Below are positions 17,128 through 25,986 of a stretch of DNA of 37,961 nt, piece after piece. The notes under the pieces were generated by a model. It saw only the letters and a program-made list of their open reading frames with translations. It did no database searches and was not told where the DNA came from. The position numbers were made by a program, and so were the translations under genes. How positions within the stretch are numbered: position 1 is the stretch's first letter; each line of letters begins with the position of its first letter. The stretch is from a virus, in IMG/VR virus record IMGVR_UViG_3300044611_001797, positions 1 through 37,961 of that record, one strand, 5' to 3'.

Positions 17128-18855
17128 TTAAAAACGACCACCTTCACCTTCAGGTTTTGGCTTAGTATATTTCACACCTATATTCTTTGCTATTGTTTCA
17201 ATAGCATCACTATTCTCTGCTATCATTCTACCTGCCTCTCCATATATACCCCTTAACACTTCATTAAATGTACTGTCATTAAATGTTAAAGCATCTCTCT
17301 TTAGCTTTGCCTTTGTCGTTTCACTGTCGATATTCAATAACTCTAAAATCACATCTATATCTAATGATCCCTTTTGATATAAATTAAACAAAGCATCAAA
17401 TGTGTCTTGGTTATCTCTTAATCCTAAACGAGTAAATGATAACGATGGATGAACTACTACTTCTTCTCCATCATCATCTACCTCGATAAATCCCATTCTC
17501 TCACACATAGGTTTAAGCATATTCTCTTCTACCATCTCTTGTAAGATTTCTCTCATTAACATATATCTAGTGTTAATAACTTCTAGATGAATACGATCAC
17601 CACTATATGCACCTTCTCCACTTAACAAACTTTCTGTTACACCTAAACCTGCATATAGCTGTCTATCTGTCATATCATATTCAGATGATAAATCTAACAA
17701 GCGACTATCTGCACCCATTTCTTCCCAATTCACTTGAAAATTTGAAATAATAGAATAATCAGGATCTTGTAATGCTAAATCTACTTGATCTCTTAATGCC
17801 TCTACATCCATAGCATCCATATCTTCTGCATATACCAAACGAATAGGTGTTAAGTGTCTTGATGCAATACTTGTCTGTGCTTGTCTTAACTTATCTCTAA
17901 ACACTAAAATTCTTAAGCACCTTTCTAATACACTATGTCCTCTTGGCTCATATTGTGATTTCTTTCTTGCCATGTAAAACACAAAACTTCCTAAATTAGG
18001 ATCGGTATTTAATGGAATATTTCTACCTTCTTTAATAGCATCCACAACATCAGGTGGCATTGATCTAGCTATTCTTAATGCTTCAGGATCTTCCATACCT
18101 GCTCGCTCAACCACATCTTTTGTTTTGCTATCAGGTATTAATTGAATCATTTTTTGATCTGTAAATGGAAAACTTTCCATATGAACTTGTTCGGGTGGCA
18201 AAATACGAATAGCTGTCCATCCTTTATAATTCTTTTTCATCCACTCGTATGCTCGTTCATTACTATCTTCGTATTCTTCCCAAAGTTCTTCAATTTGATC
18301 TGCTGTACCTTCCTTTAAAGAAATCTTTTTTTTATGTGTTACTTCTTTAGGCATATCTGGATTGTTATCTTCACAGAACACAAACACTTCACCTAATAGA
18401 TTATACTCATGCACGATTTCAATAAGTCTGTGTAAAAGACCTACTTTCTTTGCCCATTTTTCACAAAAGTTTAATGCTTTTCTTGCCAATTCACTATCTT
18501 TAGCTTTTGGCATACCTAACCTAATTTTTGATAATGGTAATTCTGTATGCAAGTCAATTGCTTGACCAACAAATGGATCTGTACGATAGAAAAATCTAAA
18601 GTAGTTTCTTTGTTCATCTTGAGATTGTGGTAATTCCAAAAAGTCTGTTGAAAGTTCAGGTGAATAAAAATTACCACCTCCACCTAATTGAGTACCTCCT
18701 GTTGTCATCGCAACCTTTACTCTTGATTTCATTTCATTAGGTGTTAGCTTTTTAGCAGGCTGTGTTTTTACCTTTTCTCTTGGTCTAACTTTACTCACTA
18801 CCTTAACATCATCGTCTTCAATCGTTGGTGTCTGTTGGTTTGATTGCTTTGCCAT
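17128..18855 (-). CDS. Portal protein
   Basis: A protein of about 575 residues with the features of a tailed-phage portal: a YFRFFYRTDPFVGQAIDLHT segment, a central stem-like helical region, a CLRILVFRDKLRQAQ helix, and the late pattern LYAGLGVTESLLSGEGAYSG followed by a long helix through MREILQEMVEENML. Twelve copies would form the DNA entry ring that docks the terminase. It lies in the packaging block, with one small gene between it and the terminase. Two in-frame ATGs compete: AAGG is about 6 bases before the one at 18855, better than for the one at 18861. The first residues are disordered and Lys/Gln-rich. The assignment is well supported by size, pattern and position. Confidence 0.85.
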   Translation of the reverse strand: MAKQSNQQTPTIEDDDVKVVSKVRPREKVKTQPAKKLTPNEMKSRVKVAMTTGGTQLGGGGNFYSPELSTDFLELPQSQDEQRNYFRFFYRTDPFVGQAIDLHTELPLSKIRLGMPKAKDSELARKALNFCEKWAKKVGLLHRLIEIVHEYNLLGEVFVFCEDNNPDMPKEVTHKKKISLKEGTADQIEELWEEYEDSNERAYEWMKKNYKGWTAIRILPPEQVHMESFPFTDQKMIQLIPDSKTKDVVERAGMEDPEALRIARSMPPDVVDAIKEGRNIPLNTDPNLGSFVFYMARKKSQYEPRGHSVLERCLRILVFRDKLRQAQTSIASRHLTPIRLVYAEDMDAMDVEALRDQVDLALQDPDYSIISNFQVNWEEMGADSRLLDLSSEYDMTDRQLYAGLGVTESLLSGEGAYSGDRIHLEVINTRYMLMREILQEMVEENMLKPMCERMGFIEVDDDGEEVVVHPSLSFTRLGLRDNQDTFDALFNLYQKGSLDIDVILELLNIDSETTKAKLKRDALTFNDSTFNEVLRGIYGEAGRMIAENSDAIETIAKNIGVKYTKPKPEGEGGRF

Positions 18856-19078
18856 TTTCATCCTTCCTTTGCTTTATTAAATATTTCATTATTGTTTTTA
18901 ATAACTTAACATGGTCAGGATGTCCCTCGTAAAACTGCTTCCATGTTCCTCCTTTTTTATTATACAATAAAGCAATCTCATCTATTAAATCTAAATCTTC
19001 TTTTTCACTTCCATAAGAGATTTCTAATATCCTTGAAATCACTCTTTGATATGCTGTTCCTAAATGCTTTGGTTTCAT
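18818..19078 (-). CDS. Unknown small protein between terminase and portal
   Basis: An 86-residue basic, helical protein (MKPKHLGTAYQRVISRILEI...). Its 3' end overlaps the portal start by about 40 bases in another frame, so the two are translated as a coupled pair. AAGG lies about 11 bases before the ATG. A small terminase subunit would be expected near here, but the protein is short and I see no helix-turn-helix signature, so that role is only a possibility. No motif is recognised. Confidence 0.55.
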   Translation of the reverse strand: MKPKHLGTAYQRVISRILEISYGSEKEDLDLIDEIALLYNKKGGTWKQFYEGHPDHVKLLKTIMKYLIKQRKDENGKAIKPTDTND

Positions 19079-19131
19079 AATTCATTTAACCTTTCTTGTT
19101 TATTACACATAATAATTAAAAGGATTATCAA

Positions 19132-19410
19132 ATGTTTAATGAAAACCATCACTACTATTCCCTTTGTATGTTCTTTCTTGAAGACTACTTAGAACTCGGT
19201 AGTAAACCTTATATTTTCTGTTCAGATCAAGATACTCTTATTGCTGAATGGTTTGAACTCCAAATCAAAATCCAAATCAATTTGCTTAATTTAGATACTG
19301 ACTTGTATTTCAAAAATCTACTTGACCATCGTAATAATATATATAACTATGGTAAAAGATACCTTTTAAAAAAACATATCCATAGCAAAGGACTACATTC
19401 ACATGGCTAA
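19132..19410 (+). CDS. Unknown small protein paired with Panacea gene
   Basis: A 92-residue protein rich in Tyr, His, Leu and Asn (start MFNENHHYYSLCMFFLEDYL), with no recognised domain. A good AAAAGGA lies about 7 bases before the ATG, in the divergent gap with the small portal-side gene. Its 3' end overlaps the start of the Panacea-like gene by 8 bases, so they form a two-gene operon in a plus-strand island. By analogy to toxin-antitoxin pairs this would be the toxin slot, but it resembles no toxin family I know and could equally be an accessory protein. Confidence 0.55.
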   Translation: MFNENHHYYSLCMFFLEDYLELGSKPYIFCSDQDTLIAEWFELQIKIQINLLNLDTDLYFKNLLDHRNNIYNYGKRYLLKKHIHSKGLHSHG

Positions 19411-19807
19411 CCTTATTGATGTTGCAAAATACATTCTAGATACATATAAAAGCACTACAGGCATAAAACTACATAAGCTACTTTATTACTGTCAACTCCA
19501 CCACTACATTAAACATAACAAACCACTTATTATAGATGATGCTGATTTTGCTCTTAAAGACAATGGCATCATTTGCAATACTCTTTACAATAAAATATCC
19601 GAACTCGTTTCAGGTAATCCAAATAGACTTACTAATGATGAAATGCTATCTATTAATACTACTTTGAGCAAATATGCCAAATACACAATTCATGAATTGA
19701 CTGCTCTTAATAAAAAAGAAATCCCTGTTGGCACACCTATCTCTTTCCCTGCTATTATTGATTTATATGTTTCATCCTCTACTGCGACCAATCATCCCTC
19801 GAATTGA
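19403..19807 (+). CDS. Panacea-domain (DUF4065/SocA-like) antitoxin-like protein
   Basis: A 134-residue protein matching the Panacea pattern: DVAKYIL at residues 6-12, then KLHKLLYYCQLHHY at 22-35, an acidic-aromatic middle ending in a short NGIICNTLY, and a C-terminal helix YAKYTIHELTALNKKEIP. Panacea domains neutralise diverse toxins in two-gene toxin-antitoxin systems and in some phages; SocA is a proteolytic adaptor of the same group. It follows an unknown gene with 8 bases overlap. Its 3' end runs 36 bases into the convergent terminase gene. The likely role is an antidote to a host or own toxin, which is inference. Confidence 0.75.
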   Translation: MANLIDVAKYILDTYKSTTGIKLHKLLYYCQLHHYIKHNKPLIIDDADFALKDNGIICNTLYNKISELVSGNPNRLTNDEMLSINTTLSKYAKYTIHELTALNKKEIPVGTPISFPAIIDLYVSSSTATNHPSN

Positions 19808-21616
19808 ATGTTTTGGTAGCTTAGGTGCAATACGATTTACTGCACTTCCTTCAGGTACAGACCTGCCAAATACTAATCCTCTTCCTAATGGTGATGTTCT
19901 TGATGATCCACCACTTGTCATAGATAGAAATTTTCCTTTACCTACATTTTGACTTGCCACCCAAAACATTCTCACTATCGCATCACTCATATCATCATGC
20001 TTGCCTTCTGTTTGTGGTGCTTCTACTGTTATTAAATTCTTACTATGCACAGTCTGTTGCAATTCTAACATTTCTTGAATATAAGGCTCATGTCCATCCA
20101 CTTCACAATTCTTTCTATTATATAAGACCAATCTTTTATCCCACATCATATCTTTAAAGTTCTGAAACATTTGACTTGTCAATTGCTTTGTCATTTGCTG
20201 TGTCTTTAATTGTGTTAATCCTCGTTTATTTAATGCTTGCTCAAATGGTATACCTGCCCATTGGTCAAATATCCCTTCTGTTATATAAAATCTCTTTGTG
20301 TAGTCTAAAACCCAATCTGCTACATCATCAAATTCTAGTCTTTCTTTATCTGCATATTTTCCTACACCTGCTTTAATCATATCTACTTTATCTAATACTA
20401 ACTTATCACCTTCTAAATGTCCTATTGCTACTGCACTACCATCGCCAACCAAAGCAACATCTATTCCCATGAAATATGGTTTTCTTGCTATTCCTCTATC
20501 TACAGGTTTATGCTTTTCATCTACACAAGCTAATAAGTCTTTATTGTCTTCTATCCAACCTCTTGTTCTATCTGTAAATTCACCACCATATTCTGTAAAG
20601 AACACTGCAGGATTTTTTAAATAATGCTTTTCAAATTCTGTAGCAGGTACTGTTGGATTTACTTCCCATGTAGGTGCTTGTACACATAACATATTTTCTG
20701 ATGCCTTGCCACCTTGCATACCTATTTGAAATAACTTATAAAACAAACCTTGTTTACCTAATGGTGATGAAATTGAAATCACTCGACCTTCCACAGGACC
20801 CACAGGTATTCTACGATCATTTGGATCTTTTGGTGAATAAGCTGATGTAGATGGTACAACTGCATTATATACTTCTTCTGCACCACTTTGACCTGTTTCA
20901 GTAAAGTGAGCAATCTCATCCATAATTACACAAATATTACCAGCACCACGAAGACCTTTAGCAACACAACTTCTAAATGTTACTTTCAAGGTTGCTTTTG
21001 CACTTGGATCTTCTATATACCTGCCATATCTTTCTACATCTTTAGGTGTTTGAAATCTTGCATAGGATTGTGTATTATTCGCAGTATATGGGCCAAAAAA
21101 TGCACAGTTGCGAAAGTGTCCTGAAACTTCATTATATAGCAAACCTGCTTGGTCTTTATCAGTAGCTACTGATATGATCTGAATGTTATTACTTGCAGGT
21201 AGTCCATAATATGCTTGTGGATCTTGTTTTCTAATAAGTTTATATGTTTCATAGGCGGCGATACAAGCAGATATGGTGGTCTTGCCCGATCTACGACCAA
21301 TTGACAAAACCATTTCTCTTCTTTCTTTTCCGGGGACTACTTGACCAATATTACATCTACCTTCATCAAAGAGCAGTTGTAAATATTCTTTTTCCGTGAC
21401 ATCTCTAAAGTGTTGTCTTCTCCAATCAGAGATTTTAAATCTTTTAGTATCATCTAGTTCAAGACCATAGTGTGCTTTAAGAATAACCTTTTGAACAGGG
21501 AATAGGGTCATACCTAAGCCCCAAGGGGCTTCAACAAAGTCAATTATATTCGCATCTTCTTTGGATTGCACACCTGCTTTGGCACTAGCTGAAATCGCAA
21601 TCGTGGATAAAGCCAT
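19772..21616 (-). CDS. terL: Terminase large subunit
   Basis: A 614-residue two-domain DNA-packaging motor. ATPase domain: Walker A GRRSGKT at residues 107-113; Walker B VIMDE at 230-234 followed by a coupling SISSPLG motif at 281-287. Nuclease domain: an Asp in FMGIDVALVGDGSA (Asp386), FDQW (about 450-453) and the C-terminal HDDMSDA (540-546) provide RNase H-like metal ligands. It would translocate DNA into the prohead at the portal and cut the concatemer. AGGAG stands about 9 bases before the ATG. It reads toward the small gene and portal but is separated from them by the plus-strand Panacea island, so these late genes are not one uninterrupted operon. Confidence 0.95.
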   Translation of the reverse strand: MALSTIAISASAKAGVQSKEDANIIDFVEAPWGLGMTLFPVQKVILKAHYGLELDDTKRFKISDWRRQHFRDVTEKEYLQLLFDEGRCNIGQVVPGKERREMVLSIGRRSGKTTISACIAAYETYKLIRKQDPQAYYGLPASNNIQIISVATDKDQAGLLYNEVSGHFRNCAFFGPYTANNTQSYARFQTPKDVERYGRYIEDPSAKATLKVTFRSCVAKGLRGAGNICVIMDEIAHFTETGQSGAEEVYNAVVPSTSAYSPKDPNDRRIPVGPVEGRVISISSPLGKQGLFYKLFQIGMQGGKASENMLCVQAPTWEVNPTVPATEFEKHYLKNPAVFFTEYGGEFTDRTRGWIEDNKDLLACVDEKHKPVDRGIARKPYFMGIDVALVGDGSAVAIGHLEGDKLVLDKVDMIKAGVGKYADKERLEFDDVADWVLDYTKRFYITEGIFDQWAGIPFEQALNKRGLTQLKTQQMTKQLTSQMFQNFKDMMWDKRLVLYNRKNCEVDGHEPYIQEMLELQQTVHSKNLITVEAPQTEGKHDDMSDAIVRMFWVASQNVGKGKFLSMTSGGSSRTSPLGRGLVFGRSVPEGSAVNRIAPKLPKHSIRGMIGRSRG

Positions 21617-21640
21617 ATATGAGAACTCCTTTATATTCTT

Positions 21641-21655
21641 TATATATATTTAATA
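21641..21655 (-). promoter_or_regulatory. AT-rich element before the terminase gene
   Basis: Minus-strand TATTAAATATATATA about 25 bases before the terminase ATG, related to the TATTAAATAAA element before other minus-strand genes, and followed by AATATAAAGGAG, which includes the ribosome-binding site. A candidate promoter or -10 region. Confidence 0.35.
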
Positions 21656-21682
21656 GAAAAAAATTGTTGGAAGTCAATTAGC

Positions 21683-21829
21683 TTAAGCTGGTGGCATAGT
21701 CTTATCATGTATTTGTTTAGATAGGTGTTCAAATCCTAAAAGATGAAAGATTTCACTTACAGGATGTCCAATTAAATTATGTATAGACCATTGGTATTTT
21801 TCAGGCAGTTTGGCAATTAGCTTTTGCAT
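21683..21829 (-). CDS. Small conserved-type phage protein (48 residues)
   Basis: A short gene upstream of the terminase. The protein starts MQKLIAKLPEKYQWSIHNLI and continues GHPVSEIFHLLGFEHLSKQI, ending in HDKTMPPA. I recall the pattern W-x-HNLI-x-HP, a leucine-rich helix, then IHDxTxP, from small unknown proteins in many phages. AAAGGA lies 11 bases before the ATG. Function unknown; no transmembrane segment is certain though the middle is hydrophobic. Confidence 0.7.
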   Translation of the reverse strand: MQKLIAKLPEKYQWSIHNLIGHPVSEIFHLLGFEHLSKQIHDKTMPPA

Positions 21830-21841
21830 AGTCTTATATTC

Positions 21842-21889
21842 CTTTTATATATGTTTCTAATATAAAATACAAACATAAAGGAAAAATAA
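21842..21889 (+). promoter_or_regulatory. Leader and candidate promoter of metallopeptidase B
   Basis: Contains TTTTATATATG and later AATACAAACATAAAGGA. Very similar elements (TTTTATATG, AATACAAATATAAAGGA) precede metallopeptidase C, so the control region appears to have been duplicated with the gene. AAAGGA is the ribosome-binding site. A related TTTTATATATG occurs before the plus-strand gene at 33823. Confidence 0.45.
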
Positions 21890-21891
21890 AA

Positions 21892-23400
21892 ATGGCAAAA
21901 TATTTCCCAAAAAACCATTACGAAGAAATAATAGACAAGCTAAGATTTGATCGCTCTTACATGAATGAAATTAGTAATGACATCAAAAGAGATCCTTATT
22001 TTTGGATTGCTTTTGTTATATATACACCCTATGGTTTATCTAGTCTTTATGAAGTTCCCAATTTTATTATACAAAATGGTATTTTCTTTAAAGAACTTAA
22101 AAAACATATCCTATCTTTAGAAAATTATGATTTTAATTTCTATTCTCTAATTGATGTTTTCAAAAATGACAAAGACATTATTTTGAAAGCACTAAAGAAA
22201 GTAAATACACCTGAAGGTATTATATCCTTATATGATGAGATTTCGGATGAACAAAAAAAAGACTTTGAGATCATAGAAACAATGATACTTGTTTTAACAA
22301 AAGAAAGGACTCTTGAAAATTTTCCAAGAGTTTCAAGTTTCTTTAAAACTCTTGAAAAAGAGAAAAATCCATTCTTAAAGAATCCAAGAATAAAAGAATT
22401 TATTATAAATAACACTTCAACAGGTTTCGTTTCACAACTTTTAGACCATGTAGATCCCTCGATATTGAAAGATAGTGATTTTATGTTATCTTTAATTGAG
22501 ATTGACCATAATTTTTTTCTATGGACAGATCCATCTTTATTGGCAAATAGAGATTTCCAGATTAAAGCGATCAAGAAAAATCCATTATTAAAGACTGAAG
22601 TGACTTTCCCAATGGATGTGCGAACAGATCCAGAAGTTGAAAACTTAGGTGAGAAAATAATAATTATCAAAACACCAAGTGTGCCTATGTACCTAAGTTT
22701 TCAAAACAATACCACATTAGAAGAAATATTAAAGTTCAAAACAATTTTTAAAAATACTGTTAAATTGATCAAAACATCTAAAGTGCCAAATTTTAGAAAA
22801 GCATTAATAGGTGAAATTATTATTGGTGATGTAGATTTTTTGAAGAGAAATTACGATTTCTCTTCATCAGAAAAAGCATTGGGTGCTTATAGTACCATAG
22901 AGAAGAGAATCTATTATTACAAAGACAGATCTGATCCAAGTGAAAAACTAACATTGATTTTAATACATGAGTTGGGACACAAGTTGCACAATATCGCAAT
23001 CAAAAAAGGTATGGATAATCAAAAGATTATTGATTTATGGCAAACAAAAGAAACCACTTGTGAATTACCTAAAATAGGTGATCCTTTATCTAACCTAAGA
23101 GAAGATTGGTGGTCTGTTAAGATGTCTTCTGAAAATGAATTTTTTCTTTCAGAGATTGTAGCTGGTCAAGGATTTGGCTCACAAGATACCTATATCTATG
23201 TAAATGATATAGGTGAAGAGAAAAAATTCAATAAGAAACAAATTCTTAAATTACTTAACTGTCCATCCGAATATGGAGCAACTGACTTATCGGAATGGTT
23301 TGCAGAGATGTGTGTTCTTATCACTTTAAATAAAGTGAAACCTTCTCAAAAGTTAATTGCTAATGAATTTATTAAAATCCTTGAAGAAGAAACTACCTAA
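21892..23400 (+). CDS. HExxH metallopeptidase with DUF4116-like repeats (paralogue B)
   Basis: A 502-residue protein with no signal peptide. The N-terminal half (about 60-235) carries DUF4116-like helical repeats such as FKNDKDIILKALKKV and LLANRDFQIKAIKKNPLL. A middle region (KVPNFRKALIGEIII) is shared with paralogues C, D and E. The active site is HELGH at residues 359-363; the likely third zinc ligand is Glu472 in SEWFAEMCV. Between them is a highly conserved ELPKIGDPLSNLREDWW stretch. Predicted zinc peptidase of host or phage targets; substrate unknown. It begins a plus-strand cluster with C and D and is clearly the closest relative of C. It has its own promoter-like leader and AAAGGA. 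Confidence 0.75.
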   Translation: MAKYFPKNHYEEIIDKLRFDRSYMNEISNDIKRDPYFWIAFVIYTPYGLSSLYEVPNFIIQNGIFFKELKKHILSLENYDFNFYSLIDVFKNDKDIILKALKKVNTPEGIISLYDEISDEQKKDFEIIETMILVLTKERTLENFPRVSSFFKTLEKEKNPFLKNPRIKEFIINNTSTGFVSQLLDHVDPSILKDSDFMLSLIEIDHNFFLWTDPSLLANRDFQIKAIKKNPLLKTEVTFPMDVRTDPEVENLGEKIIIIKTPSVPMYLSFQNNTTLEEILKFKTIFKNTVKLIKTSKVPNFRKALIGEIIIGDVDFLKRNYDFSSSEKALGAYSTIEKRIYYYKDRSDPSEKLTLILIHELGHKLHNIAIKKGMDNQKIIDLWQTKETTCELPKIGDPLSNLREDWWSVKMSSENEFFLSEIVAGQGFGSQDTYIYVNDIGEEKKFNKKQILKLLNCPSEYGATDLSEWFAEMCVLITLNKVKPSQKLIANEFIKILEEETT

Positions 23401-23412
23401 TTCAGAATAATC

Positions 23413-23459
23413 ATTTTATATGTTGTAACAATAATAGAATACAAATATAAAGGAGTTTA
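23413..23459 (+). promoter_or_regulatory. Leader and candidate promoter of metallopeptidase C
   Basis: The 62-base gap between B and C holds TTTTATATG, then AATACAAATATAAAGGAG directly before the start. The match with the leader of B (21842-21889) suggests each copy has its own promoter and a shared ribosome-binding arrangement. Confidence 0.45.
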
Positions 23460-23462
23460 AAC

Positions 23463-24896
23463 ATGAGTTTAAGATCTGATGAAATAGATCGTATCCAATA
23501 TGATCTATCACAAGCCAAGACAGTCAAAGAAGAATTTAAAAACGATCCTAATTTTTGGTTAGATGTTTTATCATATAGGTATCCACTATTAAAACACATC
23601 CCTGAGAATATTCAAAGAAATAAAGTGTTTTTTAATGAGATCAAAGAATATTTGTTATCACAAACAAATATTTGGGCATCTGAAATAACAGATGTCTTTA
23701 AAGATGATAAAGATATTATACTCCACATTATTGAAAATAATGATTTAAAAAATCCTGTTATAGGACTTCAAGTAGCAAGTCCTCGATTAAAAAAGGATTC
23801 AGAGATATTACTTAAAATTTTTGAATTATGTTTTTTAAAAGGAAGTGGTAACTATACTTCGTATTTAGTAAATGAACTTGAAAAAATAGATAGTCCAGCA
23901 TTAAAAGATCCCAATTTTGTTTTAAAAGCCTTAAAAGTAAATCCTAGTTTTGTCTTTTCCTTTGCAACAGGACTTAATCCTAAGTACTTAGATGACAAAA
24001 AATTTATGTCATCTGCTATTGAGATTAATCCTGTAGCTTTTGATTCGATTGGTGAATCATTAAAGAATGATAGAGAATTTGTTATTAGTGAAATTAAAAA
24101 GCATCCTGAATTAAAATTTAATTTCTATGTTCGAAAAGATTTTAAGAGTGATCCTGAAGTTAAAAACTATGGAACTAACCTTATCACTGTCAAAGTACCT
24201 TATTTGCCTATGTATATCATCTTTGAAAGTTCTATTACTAAAAAAGAAATTGATAAATTCAAAGAAGGTATCAAAGAAGTTGCTAAAATAGCTAAAGCAT
24301 CCAAACTACCTAATTTTAAAAAAGTTTTAAATGGTGATCTTTATATTGCACCTAAAATGTTCTTTAGGAAAAATTTAGGATATAATATGCCAGAGAATGC
24401 CGCCGCATCCTACAATCCTTTTAAAGATGTGATGTATTGTTATACGGATACTTTAGGTGGTGTTTTTGTAAGTGATACTTTGCATGAACTTGGTCATAAA
24501 TACCATAATTCCATTGTGAAAAAAGGTTTCTATAACGAAAATATTATTCAATTTTATCTCCAAACCATCTCTACTTGTGAATTGCCAAAGATAGGTGATC
24601 CTTTATCTGATTTAAGAGAAGATTGGTGGAATGTTAAAATGTCTTCCGAAAACGATTACTATTTAACAAAGATTGAAAGAGATACATATATCTATATGAA
24701 TGATATGGGAAATACAAAAACCTTTCCTAAGTCCAAAATTTTAGACTTAATAGGATGTCCTTCTGAATATGGAAAAACAACAGTTCTAGAGTGGTTTGCA
24801 GAGTTATGTAATCTTATCAATCTAAATAAAGTGAAACCTTCTCAAAAACTTATTGCAGAGAAGTTTATCCAAATCCTTGAAGATGAAACTACCTAA
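23463..24896 (+). CDS. HExxH metallopeptidase with DUF4116-like repeats (paralogue C)
   Basis: A 477-residue tandem paralogue of B. DUF4116-like repeats fill roughly residues 60-225 (FKDDKDIILHIIENN, LKDPNFVLKALKVNPSF, LKNDREFVISEIKKHPEL). The shared KLPNFKKVLNGDLYI segment precedes the active site HELGH at residues 341-345; Glu447 in LEWFAELC is the candidate third ligand. The ELPKIGDPLSDLREDWW block and the C-terminal NKVKPSQKLIAEKFIQILED closely match B. No signal peptide or membrane segment. AAAGGAG lies before the ATG. B and C diverge most in the repeat half, as if the repeat region adapts binding while the catalytic half is kept. Confidence 0.75.
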   Translation: MSLRSDEIDRIQYDLSQAKTVKEEFKNDPNFWLDVLSYRYPLLKHIPENIQRNKVFFNEIKEYLLSQTNIWASEITDVFKDDKDIILHIIENNDLKNPVIGLQVASPRLKKDSEILLKIFELCFLKGSGNYTSYLVNELEKIDSPALKDPNFVLKALKVNPSFVFSFATGLNPKYLDDKKFMSSAIEINPVAFDSIGESLKNDREFVISEIKKHPELKFNFYVRKDFKSDPEVKNYGTNLITVKVPYLPMYIIFESSITKKEIDKFKEGIKEVAKIAKASKLPNFKKVLNGDLYIAPKMFFRKNLGYNMPENAAASYNPFKDVMYCYTDTLGGVFVSDTLHELGHKYHNSIVKKGFYNENIIQFYLQTISTCELPKIGDPLSDLREDWWNVKMSSENDYYLTKIERDTYIYMNDMGNTKTFPKSKILDLIGCPSEYGKTTVLEWFAELCNLINLNKVKPSQKLIAEKFIQILEDETT

Positions 24897-24915
24897 TTAA
24901 TAAGGATATGACAAA

Positions 24916-25986
24916 ATGAGATTTTTAAAAAGAGCATATACAGATCAAGAAGCAAAAGAGATTTTTAGCAAAAGTGAGAACTTTCTAAATGAGTTAGAAT
25001 TTTTCATAACTCAAAGCACTAAGGTATATTATAATCCTACACTAAGAGCAAAAAGATTAGATCTCTTAAAAGATGTACAAGTTAGTACAAGGAAAATGTT
25101 AGCTATCCTAATGGAAAAGAAACAAATACCTAGTGCTAAAGAAAGAGTAGCATTAGGCAAAGTTAAGACTTTTCTATCAAAAAGAAGTCATAATTCAGAT
25201 GAATTTGTTATGTTCAAATCTGTCATAACAGACATGACAAATTGGTGGAAGAATTGGAAAGACCTTGATCAATCAGCTGAAGAAGGTGAAGATTTTTTTA
25301 AAATTAAAGATGTGAAAGTCCGTGTAACATCTAAAGTAACACCTGATATTATTATACAGTGTAAAGAGATTATCCAAACTACAATCAATTTGATCGATAA
25401 AAGTACTTTACCAAGATTTAAAGAAATGCTTAATAATTTACAAATTTTTATTGTAGCTGGAAAGAAAACAAATACCATTGCATATTACACATTCACGGAT
25501 GATTTTGTTTATCTACAACACCAATATATAAAACTTAGAGGTGTGGAAGATAGTATTCATAGCTTAATTCATGAACTTGGACATAGGTATCTACATAAAA
25601 TTGCATCACTAGATCAAAAAAAAGAATGGAAAAAGTTCTATAAACAAATTCAATCTAAACAATGGTCACCTGAAGCTGAAAAGTTTTTTCCACAGGTTGG
25701 TGATAGTCTTTCAAGAGATTTCAAAATCGATTCTAAACAAAAATATCCTATGGATGTTATTAAAGAAGTAAAATATGATCCAAGATTTGGACAAATAATA
25801 TATGTGCTAGAAAGTGGTGGCATAGTTTCTAAGTCAGGATTTAGAAACTATCTAGGTTTCCCAACAGCATATTGTAATGATTCAGAAGATGAATTTTTCT
25901 GTGAAACTTTAGCTTTAATCCACATGAAAAAATTGAAACCTAAATTTGAAGATATTAAAGATAAATTCTTAGAGATTTGGCATTAA
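24916..25986 (+). CDS. HExxH metallopeptidase without DUF4116 repeats (paralogue D)
   Basis: A 356-residue relative of B and C. The N-terminal about 140 residues are helical and charged rather than DUF4116-like. TLPRFKEMLNNLQIFI matches the segment before the active site in the other copies. The zinc motif is HELGH at residues 219-223 and the likely third ligand is Glu330 in EDEFFCETLAL. The ELPxIGDPLS block is reduced to FPQVGDSLSRDF, and FPTAYCNDSE replaces the CPSEY motif of B, C and E. It starts 19 bases after C with AAGGATATG as ribosome-binding site, so it is probably cotranscribed with C. It converges on the minus-strand gene at 25983 with a 4-base overlap. Confidence 0.7.
   Translation: MRFLKRAYTDQEAKEIFSKSENFLNELEFFITQSTKVYYNPTLRAKRLDLLKDVQVSTRKMLAILMEKKQIPSAKERVALGKVKTFLSKRSHNSDEFVMFKSVITDMTNWWKNWKDLDQSAEEGEDFFKIKDVKVRVTSKVTPDIIIQCKEIIQTTINLIDKSTLPRFKEMLNNLQIFIVAGKKTNTIAYYTFTDDFVYLQHQYIKLRGVEDSIHSLIHELGHRYLHKIASLDQKKEWKKFYKQIQSKQWSPEAEKFFPQVGDSLSRDFKIDSKQKYPMDVIKEVKYDPRFGQIIYVLESGGIVSKSGFRNYLGFPTAYCNDSEDEFFCETLALIHMKKLKPKFEDIKDKFLEIWH

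Noticed and set aside
18818-19078. Small terminase subunit
   Set aside because: Position is suggestive but the protein is only 86 residues and shows no helix-turn-helix or oligomerisation pattern I can identify.
22140-22670. Minus-strand 176-residue frame opposite metallopeptidase B
   Set aside because: It overlaps a gene with clear motifs and has no ribosome-binding site; composition is that of an antisense shadow.
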